DNA of 64,000 bases, taken from NCBI GenBank assembly GCA_015485355.1, contig WFTQ01000034.1:1-64000 (forward strand). Direction: 5' to 3'. This DNA is from a bacterium. GTDB lineage: Bacteria; Calditrichota; Calditrichia; RBG-13-44-9; J042. Both the position numbers and the translations under genes were made by a program. Below the pieces are notes generated by a model. It was not told the DNA's origin, searched no databases, and saw only the letters and a list, made by a program, of their open reading frames with translations. This document shows, in pieces, positions 47,014 to 55,769 of the stretch (positions are counted from its first letter, which is position 1; each line of letters opens with the position of its first letter).

Positions 47014-47256
47014 ACCGCCCGGAGGACCGGGGTGGGATGGTTCCGGAAACAACCCCTCGGCTTCGACGCGGTTTGAGCCAAGGGTCTAAGAAGCCTCTTG
47101 GCAATCCCGACCGATGGGAGATCGCAGGCTGATTTTTTAACGGCACCTGTGTATGCGGGGGATGTCGATTTCGGGCGGTAAGATCGAATTCGTTTCAAGA
47201 GACCTCCATATGGAGTGTAAAAGCTTCATTAAGTTCAACTATTCGATGGATCACCC

Positions 47257-48234
47257 GTGTCGGAAAAAAAAGCACTGGTTCTGGTAGGTCCTACCGGAGT
47301 GGGTAAGACCCGGGTATCGGTGGAAATAGCCCGCTGGCTGCCGATAGAAATCATCTCGGCCGATTCGCGTCAGGTTTATCGTTATATGGATATAGGGACC
47401 GATAAACCCTCTCCGGAAATTCGTCGGAAAATCCCCCATCATTTTATCGATCGGCTGGACCCCGATCAAGAATACAGTGCCGGGCAGTTTGCCCGGGAAG
47501 CCCGGATTGTTGCCCAGGAGATTTTTTCCCGTCACCGGGTTCCGCTGGTTGTCGGAGGATCCGGTCTGTATGTCCGGGCCATGTTGGAGGGTTTTTTTGG
47601 AGAGGACTATCGGGATGAACAGCTGCGCCGGCGATTATTGGCTCGAGCTCGGGTGGAAGGGGCGGAAGCCCTGTATCAGGAGCTCCTGAAGCGCGACCCG
47701 GAAACGGCCCGGGGTACCCATCCCCATAACGTCAAGCGGATTGTCAGGGCCCTGGAGATTGTCTACCTGACCGGGCAACCGGCTTCCCTCATCCGCCGAA
47801 AACGTAAAGATCCGGCACCGTTTGGATGGGTTAAATTTGGCTTGTTAATGGAGCGCCCGGCGCTTTATGAACGCATTGATGCCCGGGTGGAGGCAATGTT
47901 TGATCAGGGCCTGGTGGAAGAAGTGCAGCGTCTACTGGAAAAGGGATATCATCGAGACCTGAATGCCCTCAATTCGGTGGGATACCAAGAAGTGATCGAT
48001 TTTCTGGAGGAAAAGATCGATTTGTACACCTGTGTGGAGCTGGTGAAACGCCATACGCGGCGTTATGCCAAGCGCCAATTGACCTGGTTCCGTGCAGAAA
48101 AAGAGATCCGCTGGTATCGTATCCAGGATGATGTCGATGTTGCTCGGGTTGCTAAAGAAATCGCCGATGCGTATCTTTTGGAAGTGGATGCCGGCGAACG
48201 AAAGCGGATCGTAAAAGCGGAAAATAGCAAATGA
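47257..48234 (+). CDS. miaA: tRNA dimethylallyltransferase
   Basis: A 325-residue enzyme that adds the isopentenyl group to A37 of tRNAs reading UNN codons. P-loop 'VGPTGVGKT', 'SADSRQVYRYMDIGTDKP' and 'VGGSGLYVRAMLEGF' are family signatures, and 'ALNSVGYQEVIDFLE' closes the core. The GTG start has a poor ribosome site; the frame begins just after a 12-bp palindrome (CTCCATATGGAG, 47204). Its stop overlaps the start of the lipid kinase gene (ATGA). Confidence 0.96.
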   Translation: MSEKKALVLVGPTGVGKTRVSVEIARWLPIEIISADSRQVYRYMDIGTDKPSPEIRRKIPHHFIDRLDPDQEYSAGQFAREARIVAQEIFSRHRVPLVVGGSGLYVRAMLEGFFGEDYRDEQLRRRLLARARVEGAEALYQELLKRDPETARGTHPHNVKRIVRALEIVYLTGQPASLIRRKRKDPAPFGWVKFGLLMERPALYERIDARVEAMFDQGLVEEVQRLLEKGYHRDLNALNSVGYQEVIDFLEEKIDLYTCVELVKRHTRRYAKRQLTWFRAEKEIRWYRIQDDVDVARVAKEIADAYLLEVDAGERKRIVKAENSK

Positions 48235-49115
48235 AACACATTGTGTTTATTGTTAATCCCATCTCGGGTGTTCACCGAAAGCCGGAAAGATTAATTGCCT
48301 GGATTCAGGAAATATTCGGCCCCTCGGCCGCGGAATATCGCATCCTGAAAACCCGGCATCGGGGACATGGTGTTGAATTGGCAAAAGAGGGCGTTCGTCA
48401 GGGGGCCGATGTTGTGGTGGCGGTGGGTGGGGATGGCACCATTAACGAAGTGGCCCGGGGACTCGTGGGCAGCCAAACGGCGCTGGGCGTGGTGCCTGCG
48501 GGATCCGGTAACGGTTTTGCCCGCAATTTTCATATCCCCCTGAATCCAAAACGCGCCATCGCAGGATTATTACGGGCAACCTATCGCTGGATTGACGTGG
48601 GACAAATCAACTCCCATTTCTTTGTCAATGTGGCCGGGATGGGCCTGGATGCCGTCATCAGCGCCAATTTCGAACGGTTCGGGATGAGGGGACCCCTACC
48701 GTATTTCATTGTAGGCGTGCGGGAGTATTTTCGCTATCATCCCCGAGCCGTGGATCTACACTTTGATCATCAACGCCTGCAACGTTTCCCGTTGTTATTG
48801 TCTGTGGCCAATGCTCCCCAGTATGGGAACGGTGCCATCATCGCCCCAGAGGCGATTCCCGATGATGGCTATCTGGATTTATGCGTGTTGTCCCCCTTAC
48901 CGCTATGGAAAACCGTGTTGAATTTGCACCGCCTGTTCACCGGAACCATCCATTACGTTAAAGCCATGGAAATTTTCCGTATCCGTTCTTTAACGGTGGA
49001 ACGTTCCGGACCCGGTTATATCCACACCGATGGCGATCCCCATATGGAAGGACAGCGACTGGAGGTTCGCATCTTACCGCGCCGGTTGAAACTGGCCCTT
49101 CAGCCGGCCACTTGA
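48231..49115 (+). CDS. Diacylglycerol/lipid kinase (YegS/DgkB family)
   Basis: A 294-residue cytoplasmic or membrane-associated lipid kinase. 'FIVNPISGVHRK' starts the DAGK catalytic domain, 'VAVGGDGTINEVARGL' is the nucleotide-binding GGDGT motif and 'GVVPAGSGNGFARN' follows. The C-terminal sandwich holds 'IHTDGDP', usual in the family. The substrate could be diacylglycerol, phosphatidylglycerol or sphingoid bases. The gene overlaps miaA by 4 bp. Confidence 0.95.
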   Translation: MKHIVFIVNPISGVHRKPERLIAWIQEIFGPSAAEYRILKTRHRGHGVELAKEGVRQGADVVVAVGGDGTINEVARGLVGSQTALGVVPAGSGNGFARNFHIPLNPKRAIAGLLRATYRWIDVGQINSHFFVNVAGMGLDAVISANFERFGMRGPLPYFIVGVREYFRYHPRAVDLHFDHQRLQRFPLLLSVANAPQYGNGAIIAPEAIPDDGYLDLCVLSPLPLWKTVLNLHRLFTGTIHYVKAMEIFRIRSLTVERSGPGYIHTDGDPHMEGQRLEVRILPRRLKLALQPAT

Positions 49116-49286
49116 GCGCCTTCCTGGATGACCGGTCATGACCTTTCCCCGAAATTGAGCCGAAAGGGTGGGTTTTCAACGGTAAGAACGGTTTGATGAA
49201 AATGGCAAAGGATGCGGAGCGCAGGGGAAGACGATCATCGATTCCACCCGGCATCGAATCACGGTGCAGCGCCCGTGCCACGGGTG

Positions 49287-50489
49287 TTATACGGGTACAT
49301 TCGTTCTAAAAAGTCCTGTTGTCAGAAACAGAATGCCTGCAACGACGGCCGCCCCCGCCCCAAAATAGAAAGGCGCCCTTACATCGATGTAATGCCACAA
49401 AACGCCGGCCAGACTGCTGGCCAGAAAGGTAATGACGCCCGTGAGGGTATAGTAGGTGCCCAGCGCTGTGGCTCGAATGTTCTCCGGAACCGTCTGGGTG
49501 ATGTATGCCTTGCTGATGCCTTCACTCATGGCCATGTAAATGCCATAAAGAGGAAAAAGCAGAATGATCATAATGGAGGAAGCGGCTTGTGCAAAGCCCA
49601 AATAGATGAATCCGAAGAAAAAGAAGGAAAGTGTTAATACCCGCCGGGCGCCCAGACGATCCGATATTTTTCCGATGGGGTAAGCCAGGGTAGCAAAAAA
49701 TATGTTAAACAATACATAGAGGAATACCGTTTCTGTGGTGGAAAAGCCCATGGACTGAGCTCTCAGGATTAAAAAGGCGTCGGAGCTGTTGCCCAAGGCG
49801 AAGATAAGGCTGACGAAGAGAAACCGTTTGAAGGAAGGGGTCAACTGTTGTAGCGAAAGGCGGAAAGTCAATTGTTGGGCAGGGCTGCTTCGTGCTGGTT
49901 CTCGAACGCCCCAAAAAAGCAAAGCCAGGGCCAGCAATCCCGGAAAGAATGCCAGCAGAAAGATCAGGGAAAACCGCTCACCCAGAAGATGCAGAAATGC
50001 CAGGGCCAGCAGGGGGCCGATAATGGCACCCAGGGTATCCATGGCCCGATGGAGGCCGAAGGCCGCCCCACGCTGTTGAAGAGGGGTGGAGTCTGCAATG
50101 AGGGCATCGCGGGCCGCCGTGCGGGTGCCCTTCCCAAACCGATCGACAAAGCGGGCGATCAATACATGCCACCACAAAAAAGCCATGGATAACATCATCT
50201 TGGAAAAGGCCGAAAAGGCGTACCCGGCGATCACGAATGTTTTCCGATGCCGAAAGCGATCGGAAAGCCATCCGGAAAACACCTTTAAAACGCTGGCCGT
50301 GGCCTCGGCTATCCCCTCGATCAGTCCCACTATGGCCGCCGAGGCCCCCAGACTTCGGGTTAAAAAGATCGGAATGATGGGGTAGATCATTTCTGAAGCC
50401 ACATCATTACATAAACTGACCCACCCAAGGATCCGGACATTTCGAGGAAGAGACGATGCTTTGCGGGAAGGTGTTCGCATGGATTGCAT
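49287..50489 (-). CDS. Major facilitator superfamily transporter
   Basis: A 400-residue inner-membrane protein with 12 predicted helices. 'GWLSDRFRHRKTFVI' is MFS motif A and 'FVDRFGKGTRTAARDALIAD' matches a conserved loop of a widespread putative efflux subgroup. AAGGA is 8 bp before the ATG. It is the last gene of a minus-strand set (ABC-class ATPase, helix-turn-helix regulator, MFS); the gap to the regulator is 36 bp. A drug or metabolite efflux role under that regulator is plausible but unproven. Confidence 0.92.
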   Translation of the reverse strand: MQSMRTPSRKASSLPRNVRILGWVSLCNDVASEMIYPIIPIFLTRSLGASAAIVGLIEGIAEATASVLKVFSGWLSDRFRHRKTFVIAGYAFSAFSKMMLSMAFLWWHVLIARFVDRFGKGTRTAARDALIADSTPLQQRGAAFGLHRAMDTLGAIIGPLLALAFLHLLGERFSLIFLLAFFPGLLALALLFWGVREPARSSPAQQLTFRLSLQQLTPSFKRFLFVSLIFALGNSSDAFLILRAQSMGFSTTETVFLYVLFNIFFATLAYPIGKISDRLGARRVLTLSFFFFGFIYLGFAQAASSIMIILLFPLYGIYMAMSEGISKAYITQTVPENIRATALGTYYTLTGVITFLASSLAGVLWHYIDVRAPFYFGAGAAVVAGILFLTTGLFRTNVPV

Positions 50490-50525
50490 CCCGGTTTTCC
50501 TTTCTCTGTGATTGGATGGTAAAAA

Positions 50526-51152
50526 TTACGGTGCGATATAAGGCATATGAAAACGATTTGTCGAAAACTTCTTGGGTTGATGAAAGGACTCGAATCGCTT
50601 CCTGTCGCCCGCTTGTCCCCCCAGGAAGGCCGGACAATGCCGTTTCCGTGCCGGGGTATCCGGAAGTTGGGGATAGTTATAACCGTTTTTTAATTGTTGT
50701 TTAATCCAGTGCAACAATTCCGAAGGGTTTTTCATGGGAAAGAGGGAAGCATCCATTTCTTCCAGGAGGTTTTTTAAGGAACGTCCTTCTACGGTCAGAT
50801 CCGAAAGTTTCTCGATTAGCCCATCTCGACCCGCGGGAAAATTTACCCCTTTCACGCGGATCAACACTTCGATGGTCCGGGTGTATTCCAGGGTTTTGGG
50901 GGAGAAACGGGTGAAAAGGTCGACGTTGTTTCGACCGGCCTTGATTTCCCGGTCAGCAATTTTCGCCAGGGCGCCGGCGATGTGCGTTTTCACCCCTTCC
51001 CGGATGGTGCCTTCCGGCTTTTCCTTCACGATCGCCGGATCGGCCCGTAAAATCTGGCTGACCGTGTTTTTGGTGAGGCCCAACAGCTCCGCAATTTCGG
51101 TTTCGGTTTTCATGTAATCGTTGAAAAGCACCACCGCATAAGCCGCCTCCAT
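50526..51152 (-). CDS. Helix-turn-helix regulatory protein, main reading frame (5' part in another frame)
   Basis: A 208-codon frame from ATG 51152. A helix-turn-helix is visible near the start ('KTETEIAELLGLTKNTVSQILRADP'), followed by an alpha/beta region with two 'EVLIRV'-like strands and a charged C-terminus. No ribosome site precedes the ATG. Upstream in frame the sequence continues as 'NLTWLPAL' before reaching a stop, and the expected N-terminus lies one frame away (see the 51175-51291 entry). The full protein would be about 254 residues. It resembles small regulators I associate with archaea and deep-branching bacteria, but the family name is uncertain. The gene is either frameshifted or uses +1 frameshifting. 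Confidence 0.7.
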   Translation of the reverse strand: MEAAYAVVLFNDYMKTETEIAELLGLTKNTVSQILRADPAIVKEKPEGTIREGVKTHIAGALAKIADREIKAGRNNVDLFTRFSPKTLEYTRTIEVLIRVKGVNFPAGRDGLIEKLSDLTVEGRSLKNLLEEMDASLFPMKNPSELLHWIKQQLKNGYNYPQLPDTPARKRHCPAFLGGQAGDRKRFESFHQPKKFSTNRFHMPYIAP

Positions 51153-51174
51153 CAGGGCGGGCAGCCAGGTAAGA

Positions 51175-51291
51175 TTACTCGATCAATTGACGAGGGCCGC
51201 CCACGAATTCCAGGGCCTTCCGAAATAGTTGAAGGGCCGGCAGATCCATCTGCTTTTCGGCGGGTGGTTTCGGCTTTACTTCTGTCACCAT
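51175..51291 (-). pseudogene. 5' fragment of the helix-turn-helix gene, separated by a +1 frameshift
   Basis: ATG 51291 has AGGGGGG 7 bp upstream and encodes 38 codons ending 'FVGGPRQLIE' at a TAA. Skipping one base at GAG-T-AAT joins it directly to 'NLTWLPALMEAAY' of the main frame. The good ribosome site and the sense of the joined sequence suggest this is the true start of one gene. A sequencing error, a recent mutation or programmed frameshifting at the TAA would all look the same here. Confidence 0.6.
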
Positions 51292-51325
51292 TTTGTCACC
51301 CCCCTTCCCTTTTTGTGGAACCCTT

Positions 51326-51376
51326 TGTCAAAATTGCAAACTTTTTACGGTGCCGATTGGGAACATGTCAAAATTG
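51326..51376. repeat. Direct repeat TGTCAAAATTG, two copies 40 bp apart
   Basis: Exact 11-bp copies at 51326-51336 and 51366-51376, in the leader of the helix-turn-helix gene. On the minus strand each contains TTGACA, so they could be twin -35 boxes or operator sites. Spacing is near four helical turns. Confidence 0.35.
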
Positions 51377-51432
51377 ATGCCAATTTCCTGGGAAGTCAGC
51401 GAGAGTCCACAATCGGAACAGAATGAGGGAGT

Positions 51433-53187
51433 TTACGGCTTTTGTTTCATTCGCAGGGTGCGCAGGCGATTGATGGCCGCGGCCATTTCGAAACGTCGGG
51501 GACGGGCAAAGCTGCCGGGGTGTTGTTCTGCACGTCGAAAGGGATCCAGGCAATCCAATCCTTTCGTATCCAGAAATTGCTCCAGTTTTTCCAGAACCTC
51601 GCGCAGCGTACAGCTTCCATCCATGAAAAGACGGGTGGCTAAATAGATGGCATAGCCGATGGCCCGGGTTTGGCTCATATCGACCAACTGCTCCACCGCG
51701 CGGAGTTCGATGCTGTGGACGCCGAATTGAATCCGGTCCGGCGTCTTGACCTGGATCTGGACTTCTTTCTTACCCCGGGAAGGATCAAAGCTGGAAGCCA
51801 GCGGGATGCGCTCGGTAATGTGCTCCAGCGGTTCAGGGATTTCGATTTTTCTCTGAGTGGGATACGTCCGGGCAACTTCTCGTGCTGCGGGGGTGACGTC
51901 CTCGGGTAAATAGTTGTGCATCATGATGACCGTGTCGGCCACATCCAGATAGTCTCCGCTGCCTCCCATAACCAGAATGGTCGAGACACCGAATCGTTGA
52001 TAGAGTTCTTTGACCCGATCGATGAAAGGCGTGATGGGTTCGCGGTCTTTATGCACCAGCGCTTGCATGCGGGCATCGCGGATCATGAAATTGGTGGCGG
52101 AAGTGTCCTCATCCAGTAGAAGTACTCGGGCACCCACTTCCAGCGCCTCCAGTATATTGGCCGCCTGGCTGGTGCTGCCGCTGGCGTCGTCGGTGCAAAA
52201 GGTCCGGGTACTGCGACCATATGGTAGGGTACTGATGAAGGGACTGATGTCCACTATTTCCACCCGCCGGCCGTCCTCGGCCCGGATTTTCACCGCGTCG
52301 GCACGGGTCACCACGTACTCCCGACCATCGCCGGGAATGTGAGGGTAAACGCCCCGTTCGATGGCGTTCAACAGGGTCGATTTACCATGGTAGCCTCCAC
52401 CTACAATCAGGGTGATGCCTTCAGGAATCCCCATCCCGCTCAGGATGTGTTGACGGCCTCCGGGTGCGTCTATCGGATGAGGGAGGCGGAAGGTCACTTC
52501 CAGGGAGGACGGCGATCGGAAGGGCACCGCTTCTCGGGAGGCCATGGGACGGTCGCTGGCCCCACTTTCCCGCGGCAAAATCGCCCCGTTGGCCACAAAT
52601 GCAATTAATCGGTGTGTTTTCAACCGGCGGCGGATGAATTCCTGGTTTTCCACCGTAAATACGAAATGATAAACCTCTTCCGGATGCAGATTCTCCCACA
52701 ACAGACTTTTTTGCACCATGGCAGGTAGGTCCTGGAAAAAGATCTCCTCCGCCTGCCGGCCCAGAATGGTGCGGCCTGCAGCGGGTAATCCCACATACAG
52801 GCGTGCCTCTAACCACTCGGAATCGATCTTCAGCGCCGTGCGCTCCAGAACCTCCTGTCCCCCCGCATCGATGGTGATTAAGCCGCTCTTTCCCGTGCCC
52901 CGACGCTGTTTGGCCATGGAGCGGATGCTCTGATGCACCCGACGGGCCAGGTAATCCGCCAGGGCTGTCTTCCGAACCGGATTGGCGTACAACTCCACAG
53001 GAAAACCCGCTGTGGAATGAAGCAGCCGTACCCGAAGGCGGGAGGGAGAAGCGAAAGGATCCCCCTGAACATGGTCGATGAATAGCTGGTATCCCGAAAA
53101 GCGATACGTCCCCTGAATATCTTTATAGGCCTTATAGCCTTTGCCGTCAATGCGGCGTAAAATGCGTCTCAATTGTTCCGCTTCCAT
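51433..53187 (-). CDS. Predicted ATPase of the ABC class (PF09818-like)
   Basis: A 584-residue protein. The central P-loop reads 'IVGGGYHGKSTLLNAIERG', the ABC-like signature region is 'ASGSTSQAANILEALEVGA', and 'VLLLDEDTSATNFMIRD' is the Walker B region. N- and C-terminal parts match the uncharacterised soluble family, which was at times misannotated as isopentenyl-diphosphate isomerase. There is no membrane domain, so it is not a transporter subunit. GAGG is 7 bp before the ATG. The helix-turn-helix gene follows 141 bp downstream on the same strand. The biological role is unknown. Confidence 0.93.
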   Translation of the reverse strand: MEAEQLRRILRRIDGKGYKAYKDIQGTYRFSGYQLFIDHVQGDPFASPSRLRVRLLHSTAGFPVELYANPVRKTALADYLARRVHQSIRSMAKQRRGTGKSGLITIDAGGQEVLERTALKIDSEWLEARLYVGLPAAGRTILGRQAEEIFFQDLPAMVQKSLLWENLHPEEVYHFVFTVENQEFIRRRLKTHRLIAFVANGAILPRESGASDRPMASREAVPFRSPSSLEVTFRLPHPIDAPGGRQHILSGMGIPEGITLIVGGGYHGKSTLLNAIERGVYPHIPGDGREYVVTRADAVKIRAEDGRRVEIVDISPFISTLPYGRSTRTFCTDDASGSTSQAANILEALEVGARVLLLDEDTSATNFMIRDARMQALVHKDREPITPFIDRVKELYQRFGVSTILVMGGSGDYLDVADTVIMMHNYLPEDVTPAAREVARTYPTQRKIEIPEPLEHITERIPLASSFDPSRGKKEVQIQVKTPDRIQFGVHSIELRAVEQLVDMSQTRAIGYAIYLATRLFMDGSCTLREVLEKLEQFLDTKGLDCLDPFRRAEQHPGSFARPRRFEMAAAINRLRTLRMKQKP

Positions 53188-53792
53188 GATCTTACCTCAC
53201 CAGGCATTGGAAAAATTACTCGTGCCGTGCCATTTTGAAAGCCGCTTGGATTATCGCCGCCGGCGCCTCTTCCGTTGGCGACCCCAAAACGTGTCTAAAA
53301 TAGAAAACAAAAAGTGCTTTGACAACGGAAAGGATGTTTTTTGTCGGGAAGTTATACTATCCCACGGATCGAAGTCGCCGGAAAACGGATGGGCGGTTAT
53401 CCGACCGCTTCATGAAGGTGGAAGCGGTGATTCGCTGTTTCGAGAGGGAACACGGGTAGGCTGAGGTCGTAAAGCAGTATATTGTATCGGCATTCTAAGA
53501 GGGGTGTGAATACCCGGCTCAGGGACGAGGTGCCGTGGAGAGCAATCATCTCCCGGGAGTGAACCAAAATCTGCGAGAATGGGGAGTGGCGGTTGCAACC
53601 TTTTCCTGTTGAAACAGTTACCGAATTCGACCGCCGGCGGACGGCTCGATTGGAATGGAGGCCCCGAAATCGTAGGGGGTTGAAGGAGTGGCGCGTTCTT
53701 TCCTGAAACTCCCGGAAAATCGGAGGCTTGGGAAAAATACGACCTGGGCCCCCGTTGTCCTTGAGGGGCAAGATAACCGTTACCGAAACAAC
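53188..53792 (+). other. Long intergenic region before the peroxiredoxin gene (about 600 bp)
   Basis: Divergent gap. Frames on both strands (for example 53410-53922 minus and 53397-53843 minus) overlap one another and the start of the peroxiredoxin gene, with no motifs or ribosome sites. A TTGACA occurs near 53319 but lacks a -10 box at a usual distance. No RNA gene was recognised. Confidence 0.4.
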
Positions 53793-53805
53793 AGGAGGAC
53801 CAGGG

Positions 53806-54354
53806 ATGAAAGTTATGGAGATTCGCATCGTGCTCTTGGGCATATATTGTGTTCTGGGAACGCTGCGGGCGGGGGAAAATCGCCCACCCCTGAAGATCGG
53901 GGATCCAGCACCGGCGTTTCAATTACGCGATGATGAGGGGAAATGGCGGTCCCTGGAAGAATTTCGGGGGAAAAAGGTGGTATTGTATTTTTATCCCAAA
54001 AACGATACGCCGGGGTGCACCAAAGAAGCTTGCAATTTCCGGGATAATTATGAGCTGTACCGCAAGCACGATATTGAGGTGATTGGGGTTAGTTACGATT
54101 CTCCGGAATCTCATCGCCGATTTAAGGAAAAATACCAGTTGCCCTTTATTCTGCTCAGCGATTCCCATAAACAGGTGGCCAAAGCCTATGGCGCCTACGG
54201 AGGGGTGATGAAATTTTTTATGCCCAGACGCATGACGTTTTTGATTGACGAGGAAGGGAACATCGTTCATGTCTTCGAGAAGGTCGATGTTTCCACCCAC
54301 GCCCTCGAGGTGCTAAAGGCCTTCGGCATTAATCCCGAAAATTCGGGAGAATAA
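53806..54354 (+). CDS. Exported peroxiredoxin of the BCP/PrxQ type
   Basis: A 182-residue thiol peroxidase that reduces hydroperoxides. ATG 53806 has AGGAGG 7 bp upstream and starts a signal peptide ('IRIVLLGIYCVLGTLRAGE'), placing the enzyme in the periplasm; the tracked 53728 start is rejected. The thioredoxin fold has 'VLYFYPKNDTPGCTKEACNFRD', in which the peroxidatic Cys and the second Cys five residues later form the PrxQ-type pair. Export is less usual for BCP proteins and pairs well with the convergent cytochrome c peroxidase gene, a second periplasmic peroxide-removing enzyme. Confidence 0.94.
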   Translation: MKVMEIRIVLLGIYCVLGTLRAGENRPPLKIGDPAPAFQLRDDEGKWRSLEEFRGKKVVLYFYPKNDTPGCTKEACNFRDNYELYRKHDIEVIGVSYDSPESHRRFKEKYQLPFILLSDSHKQVAKAYGAYGGVMKFFMPRRMTFLIDEEGNIVHVFEKVDVSTHALEVLKAFGINPENSGE

Positions 54355-54392
54355 AACCCCTCGTTCGGGGCTTAGAAAACCTGTCCAACCCA

Positions 54393-54431
54393 GGGTAGAA
54401 GCCACTGAGGGCTGTTCAGTGGCTTCTACCC
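54393..54431. terminator. Perfect 16-bp hairpin between convergent peroxidase genes
   Basis: GGGTAGAAGCCACTGA pairs fully with TCAGTGGCTTCTACCC around a 7-base loop, midway between two convergent stops. It lacks a T tract but is well placed as a two-way terminator. Confidence 0.55.
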
Positions 54432-54454
54432 GTCAGGAATACGGTGGGTTACGT

Positions 54455-55474
54455 TTAGTCCACCGGGTTGGGTTTGGGGGTTTCGTCTGTAGAAGGAGGC
54501 AGAATGGGATAAACGATTTCCGGTTGTTCTCCCGTCAGGGTTTTTAGAAAAGCGACAATTTTGCGGGTTTCTTCGCGGGTCAGCTGCAGGCCCAGCTGAT
54601 ATTCGGCCATCATGTTGACTGCCTCGCTCAAACTGTAGGTGCTGCCGTCATGAAAATAAGGAGCGGTCCGTTCCACATTGCGCAAGATGGGAACTTTGAA
54701 GACGTATTTGTCGGCTTCATTTTTTGTCACTTCGTAACGGCCCAAGGTGGTAAGGTCTTTTTCATAAGGCTTCACGACTCCGAATTTCTGAAACATGTTT
54801 CCTCCCACTCCCACACCATTATGACAGGAAATGCAGCCCTTCTCTTTGAATAGCCGATATCCTTCTTTTTCCTCCGGTGTCAGTGCCTGATCATCTCCCC
54901 GCAACCACTGGTCAAAGCGGGAATTGGGAGTGATCAGGGTCTCTTCAAATGCCGCAATGGCATCGGTGATCATATCAATGTCGATTTGCTCGCTGCCATA
55001 AACCCTTTTGAAGCGGTCCACATAGCCGGGAATGCTTTGGACGACTTTTACGGCCAGGTTGTGGGAGAAGGCCATCTCCACAGGATTTTCTATTGGACCC
55101 CCTGCTTGTTCTTTTAAGTCTTTTGCCCGTCCATCCCAGAACTGGGCAATATTATAGCGGGAATTCAGTACGGTGGGTGCATTAATACCGCCGAACCGCC
55201 ATTGGTGGCCGATGGATCGGGGCAAACCGTCCACGCCCCCTGTGGCCAGATTATGGCAGGAGTTACAGCTGATGACACCGGATTTGGACAGACGCGGGTC
55301 AAAGAACAGCATCTTCCCCAATTCCACTTTTTCCGGGTCGAATGCCACGGTCAAAGGGATAGGTTGAATGGGCTCTTCTCGCACCGTGCGGGTGGTTTGC
55401 TGTTTTTCACAACTCGCCAGAATCATAAGAACGCCGGTTAAGACCCCGATGATGAGCCTGTTCCATCCCCTCAT
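54455..55474 (-). CDS. Diheme cytochrome c peroxidase, lipoprotein
   Basis: A 339-residue enzyme that reduces hydrogen peroxide with electrons from small c-type cytochromes. ATG 55474 has GAGGAG 6 bp upstream and starts a lipoprotein signal ending 'LASC', so it is anchored in the envelope; the longer tracked start is not supported. Two heme sites, 'CNSCH' and 'CISCH', define the family, with the conserved 'GQ/GVDGLPRSIGHQ' and 'APTVLNSRYNIAQFWDGRAKDL' region between them and 'VPILRNVERTAPYFHDGS' near the end. It is convergent with the exported peroxiredoxin gene. Confidence 0.96.
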   Translation of the reverse strand: MRGWNRLIIGVLTGVLMILASCEKQQTTRTVREEPIQPIPLTVAFDPEKVELGKMLFFDPRLSKSGVISCNSCHNLATGGVDGLPRSIGHQWRFGGINAPTVLNSRYNIAQFWDGRAKDLKEQAGGPIENPVEMAFSHNLAVKVVQSIPGYVDRFKRVYGSEQIDIDMITDAIAAFEETLITPNSRFDQWLRGDDQALTPEEKEGYRLFKEKGCISCHNGVGVGGNMFQKFGVVKPYEKDLTTLGRYEVTKNEADKYVFKVPILRNVERTAPYFHDGSTYSLSEAVNMMAEYQLGLQLTREETRKIVAFLKTLTGEQPEIVYPILPPSTDETPKPNPVD

Positions 55475-55685
55475 GATACGCTCCTCTCTATTTTTGACCG
55501 TTTCGTTCGTCGGTTTACTCGGAACCGGAATAAGTGAAATATTGCACAATACCGTGCGTAATTTGTTTAAAAAAGCCGCGGGAAACAACCGATAAGTTAT
55601 TTTAGGTCGGCGGGACGGCGTTCCCGTCGGCCATCGGATGTCCCTGCCTTGCCCCCGGAAAGTGGCAAATGGGTGCAGATTTTAC

Positions 55686-55714
55686 TTGCGCTAACGAAAT
55701 AATTTCTTTATTCT
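55686..55714 (+). promoter_or_regulatory. Sigma-70-like promoter of the Lys/Ala-rich protein gene
   Basis: TTGCGC and TATTCT are 17 bp apart. A perfect 8-bp inverted repeat TTCTTCTG/CAGAAGAA (55711-55734) overlaps the -10 box and start site and could be an operator or leader hairpin. Confidence 0.4.
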
Positions 55715-55769
55715 TCTGTTCGATGTCAGAAGAAATCGTTGGTTAACCAAAAATAAAAGGAGAGAGTTT

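Noticed and set aside
53410-53922. 170-codon minus-strand frame ahead of the peroxiredoxin gene
   Set aside because: It overlaps the ribosome site and signal peptide of the peroxiredoxin gene and shows no motif.
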